DNA from: Obelidium mucronatum
Taxonomy: Eukaryota; Chytridiomycota; Chytridiomycetes; Chytridiales; Chytriomycetaceae
Length of the DNA stretch: 64,000 nucleotides
Direction of reading: 5' to 3'
Assembly: GCA_025765595.1 (NCBI GenBank)
Contig: JAIVFH010000092.1
Location: 1-64,000 of the forward strand
Shown: positions 62,478 through 64,000 of the stretch, one piece after another
How positions within the stretch are numbered: the first letter of the stretch is position 1
Layout of the letters: the number at the start of each line of letters is the position of its first letter
The notes under the pieces: generated by a model
What the model saw: the letters and a program-made list of their open reading frames with translations, nothing else
Told to the model about the DNA's origin: nothing
Database searches by the model: none
Made by a program: the position numbers and the translations under genes

Positions 62478-63986
62478 TCAATTAAACCTGATGAGCTTAT
62501 TCTTCTCTTCAAGCTGTTCTTCGAACTGACACACTCCGAGATGCAAAACCAAAATCAATAATGACGGGATTTCCTGACTCATCCACCAAAATATTCTCCT
62601 TTCGAATGTCATTGTGCAGAATCCCTGCTTGGTGAATTCTCTCAAGAATTCCAACCAATATTTCCTTTTGCATGGCATCCAAAGTCTCGACACAACTTCC
62701 ACAAACTGAAATACCAATACAATAGAGGACATCTTCAATAGATCCATGACACATGAATTTTGGAATTCCAGATCCTTGAAGTTCGCACAAGTCCTCATAA
62801 ATAGAAACCTCGTTCAACAGCTCGGGAAGCATCTTTGGATTCTTGGCAATATCGGCCACTTTGAGAGCTACAGGCACGGAGTTGTAGGTTTCCAAGTATA
62901 CCTTGCTTTTTCCTTCACCCAAGACGGAATTGAAATTGAAGTCGTCGGCAACAAATTCTTGCCCACAATGTACTGCTGTTGACGTTGTCGGTGCCAGTGT
63001 TGTCGCCGCCTTCACTGCTGCTGCTGCTACTGCTTGATGATTGGTTTGACAAGGGGCTGCTTGCACTTCCATGATAAAGACTTCCACGACTACTACCACC
63101 ACCACGACGAGACGAGATCGAATGGACAGGGCCTTGGAACAGAGGAGGCAGAGCTAGACCGTGATGGTCTCTGAGATGGCGGTGGGGAACTCATGTTTTC
63201 AGAATTGACCAAACTGTTGAAATATGCCATGCATTGGAGCGGGGTTGGATTTTGGTGATTGTATGCAATTCCTCTTGATGAAAATAGCGTTTCGTGGCCT
63301 TGTGGTGGATCTTGGCAGATATCGCAAACTTGACTTCGATAAACAAACCAAGTGTACTCATATGAAGTCAATATTCCGTATTTCCGATGATTCATACGCA
63401 TGTAATGATACAATTGAGACAGTGATTTGGATGCAGGAGTATTCAATGTGTAGTCGGTGACAATATCATCAGACAACAGGGTCCATTTGCCCTTTTCTTC
63501 AGCAAGTGCAACAATTTCTCCATCCCTTGTCATTAGATGATCTGGATTACCAACACAGCTTACAATTTGACGTATAGCTTTGAATTCAGTTTGCGGAATA
63601 AAGCACTTTGATGAAACACTGAGAAGGTTATCTAAAATGAATGGCTGGAGAGATTGAACTTCTTCTGTAATTGTTCGGGGAACAAAAACAGGGGGTTCAA
63701 TGCGCTGCAAATGTTGGACATGATTTGCTTTGATCCAATCATTGACAGCGGCTTCGAAACCAGGCCAATGCAGAACATGTGCTGGTTTCTTCCAATGACT
63801 ACCAGATGAGTTTGGTTTAGAAACAGGGTTATCATATACAGGCTGGGGAAGAGAAGAAGCCATGTACTCGTCCATGGTAATTGTGTCACTTTGAGAGCTG
63901 ATGATGAACGGATTTCTGTCGTCATTTCCCACAGCACTAAGCTCGGACAGACGGCAGCCAGGACGCAGAGGCCACGTCTCTTTCAT
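62478..63986 (-). CDS. PD-(D/E)XK nuclease-like plus protein kinase protein, Crinkler-effector type
   Basis: The ATG at 63986 opens a 297-residue frame. HWPGFEAAVNDWIK and NPDHLMTRDGEIVALAEEKGKWTLL resemble the REase-fold core (Asp, then Glu-x-Lys), followed by QLYHYMRMNHRKYGILTSYEYTWFVYR, a typical helix-strand end. After a Ser-rich linker comes a kinase domain: VLGEGKSKVYLE, VALKVADI (Lys), GILHNDIRKENILV (catalytic Asp, Asn) and VIIDFGFAS (DFG). It ends QFEEQLEEKNKLIRFN at 62478. This pairing occurs in Crinkler-type proteins of fungi and oomycetes. Frame breaks lie near 63100, 62990 and 62540, so the linker and end are uncertain. Upstream exons may lie beyond the window. Confidence 0.65.
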
Positions 63987-64000
63987 TGAGAAAACAAATT

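Overview
The window is nuclear DNA of a eukaryote, most likely a flagellated (zoosporic) fungus such as a chytrid. Nearly every gene carries short spliceosomal introns (about 50-110 bases, GT...AG). A CEP19-like ciliary base protein points to a flagellum. A class C (GABA-B-like) receptor, a PD-(D/E)XK-kinase protein of the Crinkler type, a KatG, a subtilisin and GPI-type surface proteins fit an early-diverging fungus. No ribosomal RNA, CRISPR or intact transposon is visible.

Layout. 1-8.5 kb: a partial coiled-coil protein, an OXNAD1-like oxidoreductase, a small SAM-like protein, a seven-helix membrane protein and a SNF2 remodeller with a C-terminal PHD finger. One SNF2 intron (7149-7665) is ten times the usual size and filled with an array of paired GC-rich hairpins. 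8.6-18.8 kb: secreted subtilisin, a fused mitochondrial lysine-ketoglutarate reductase/saccharopine dehydrogenase, and catalase-peroxidase. 19-30 kb: surface and secreted proteins, a DUF885 metallopeptidase-like protein, and a tandem array of four paralogous Cys-rich proteins that have hydrophobic C-terminal tails but no signal peptide. 30-38 kb: a Cdc20-type APC/C activator, a BRCT protein and a class C GPCR. 38-48 kb: CEP19-like protein and a UFD4/TRIP12-type HECT ligase. 48-53 kb: two inverted tRNA-Thr(UGU) genes flank a ZIP zinc transporter, a DnaJ-X protein and a disordered protein. 53-64 kb: TPR-GT61 glycosyltransferase, a fifth Cys-rich paralog, an M20 carboxypeptidase, a C2H2 factor, a low-complexity protein and the nuclease-kinase protein. 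Every one of these six loci is interrupted by frame breaks, so the last 11 kb is either decaying or carries sequence errors.

The most unusual items are the hairpin array inside the SNF2 intron (like double-hairpin elements known from fungal mitochondria, but here in a nuclear intron) and the Cys-rich family built from repeated Y-S-D-x-x-C modules, for which I know no described function. All exon boundaries were read by eye from splice signals and reading-frame continuity; no alignment or database search was run.
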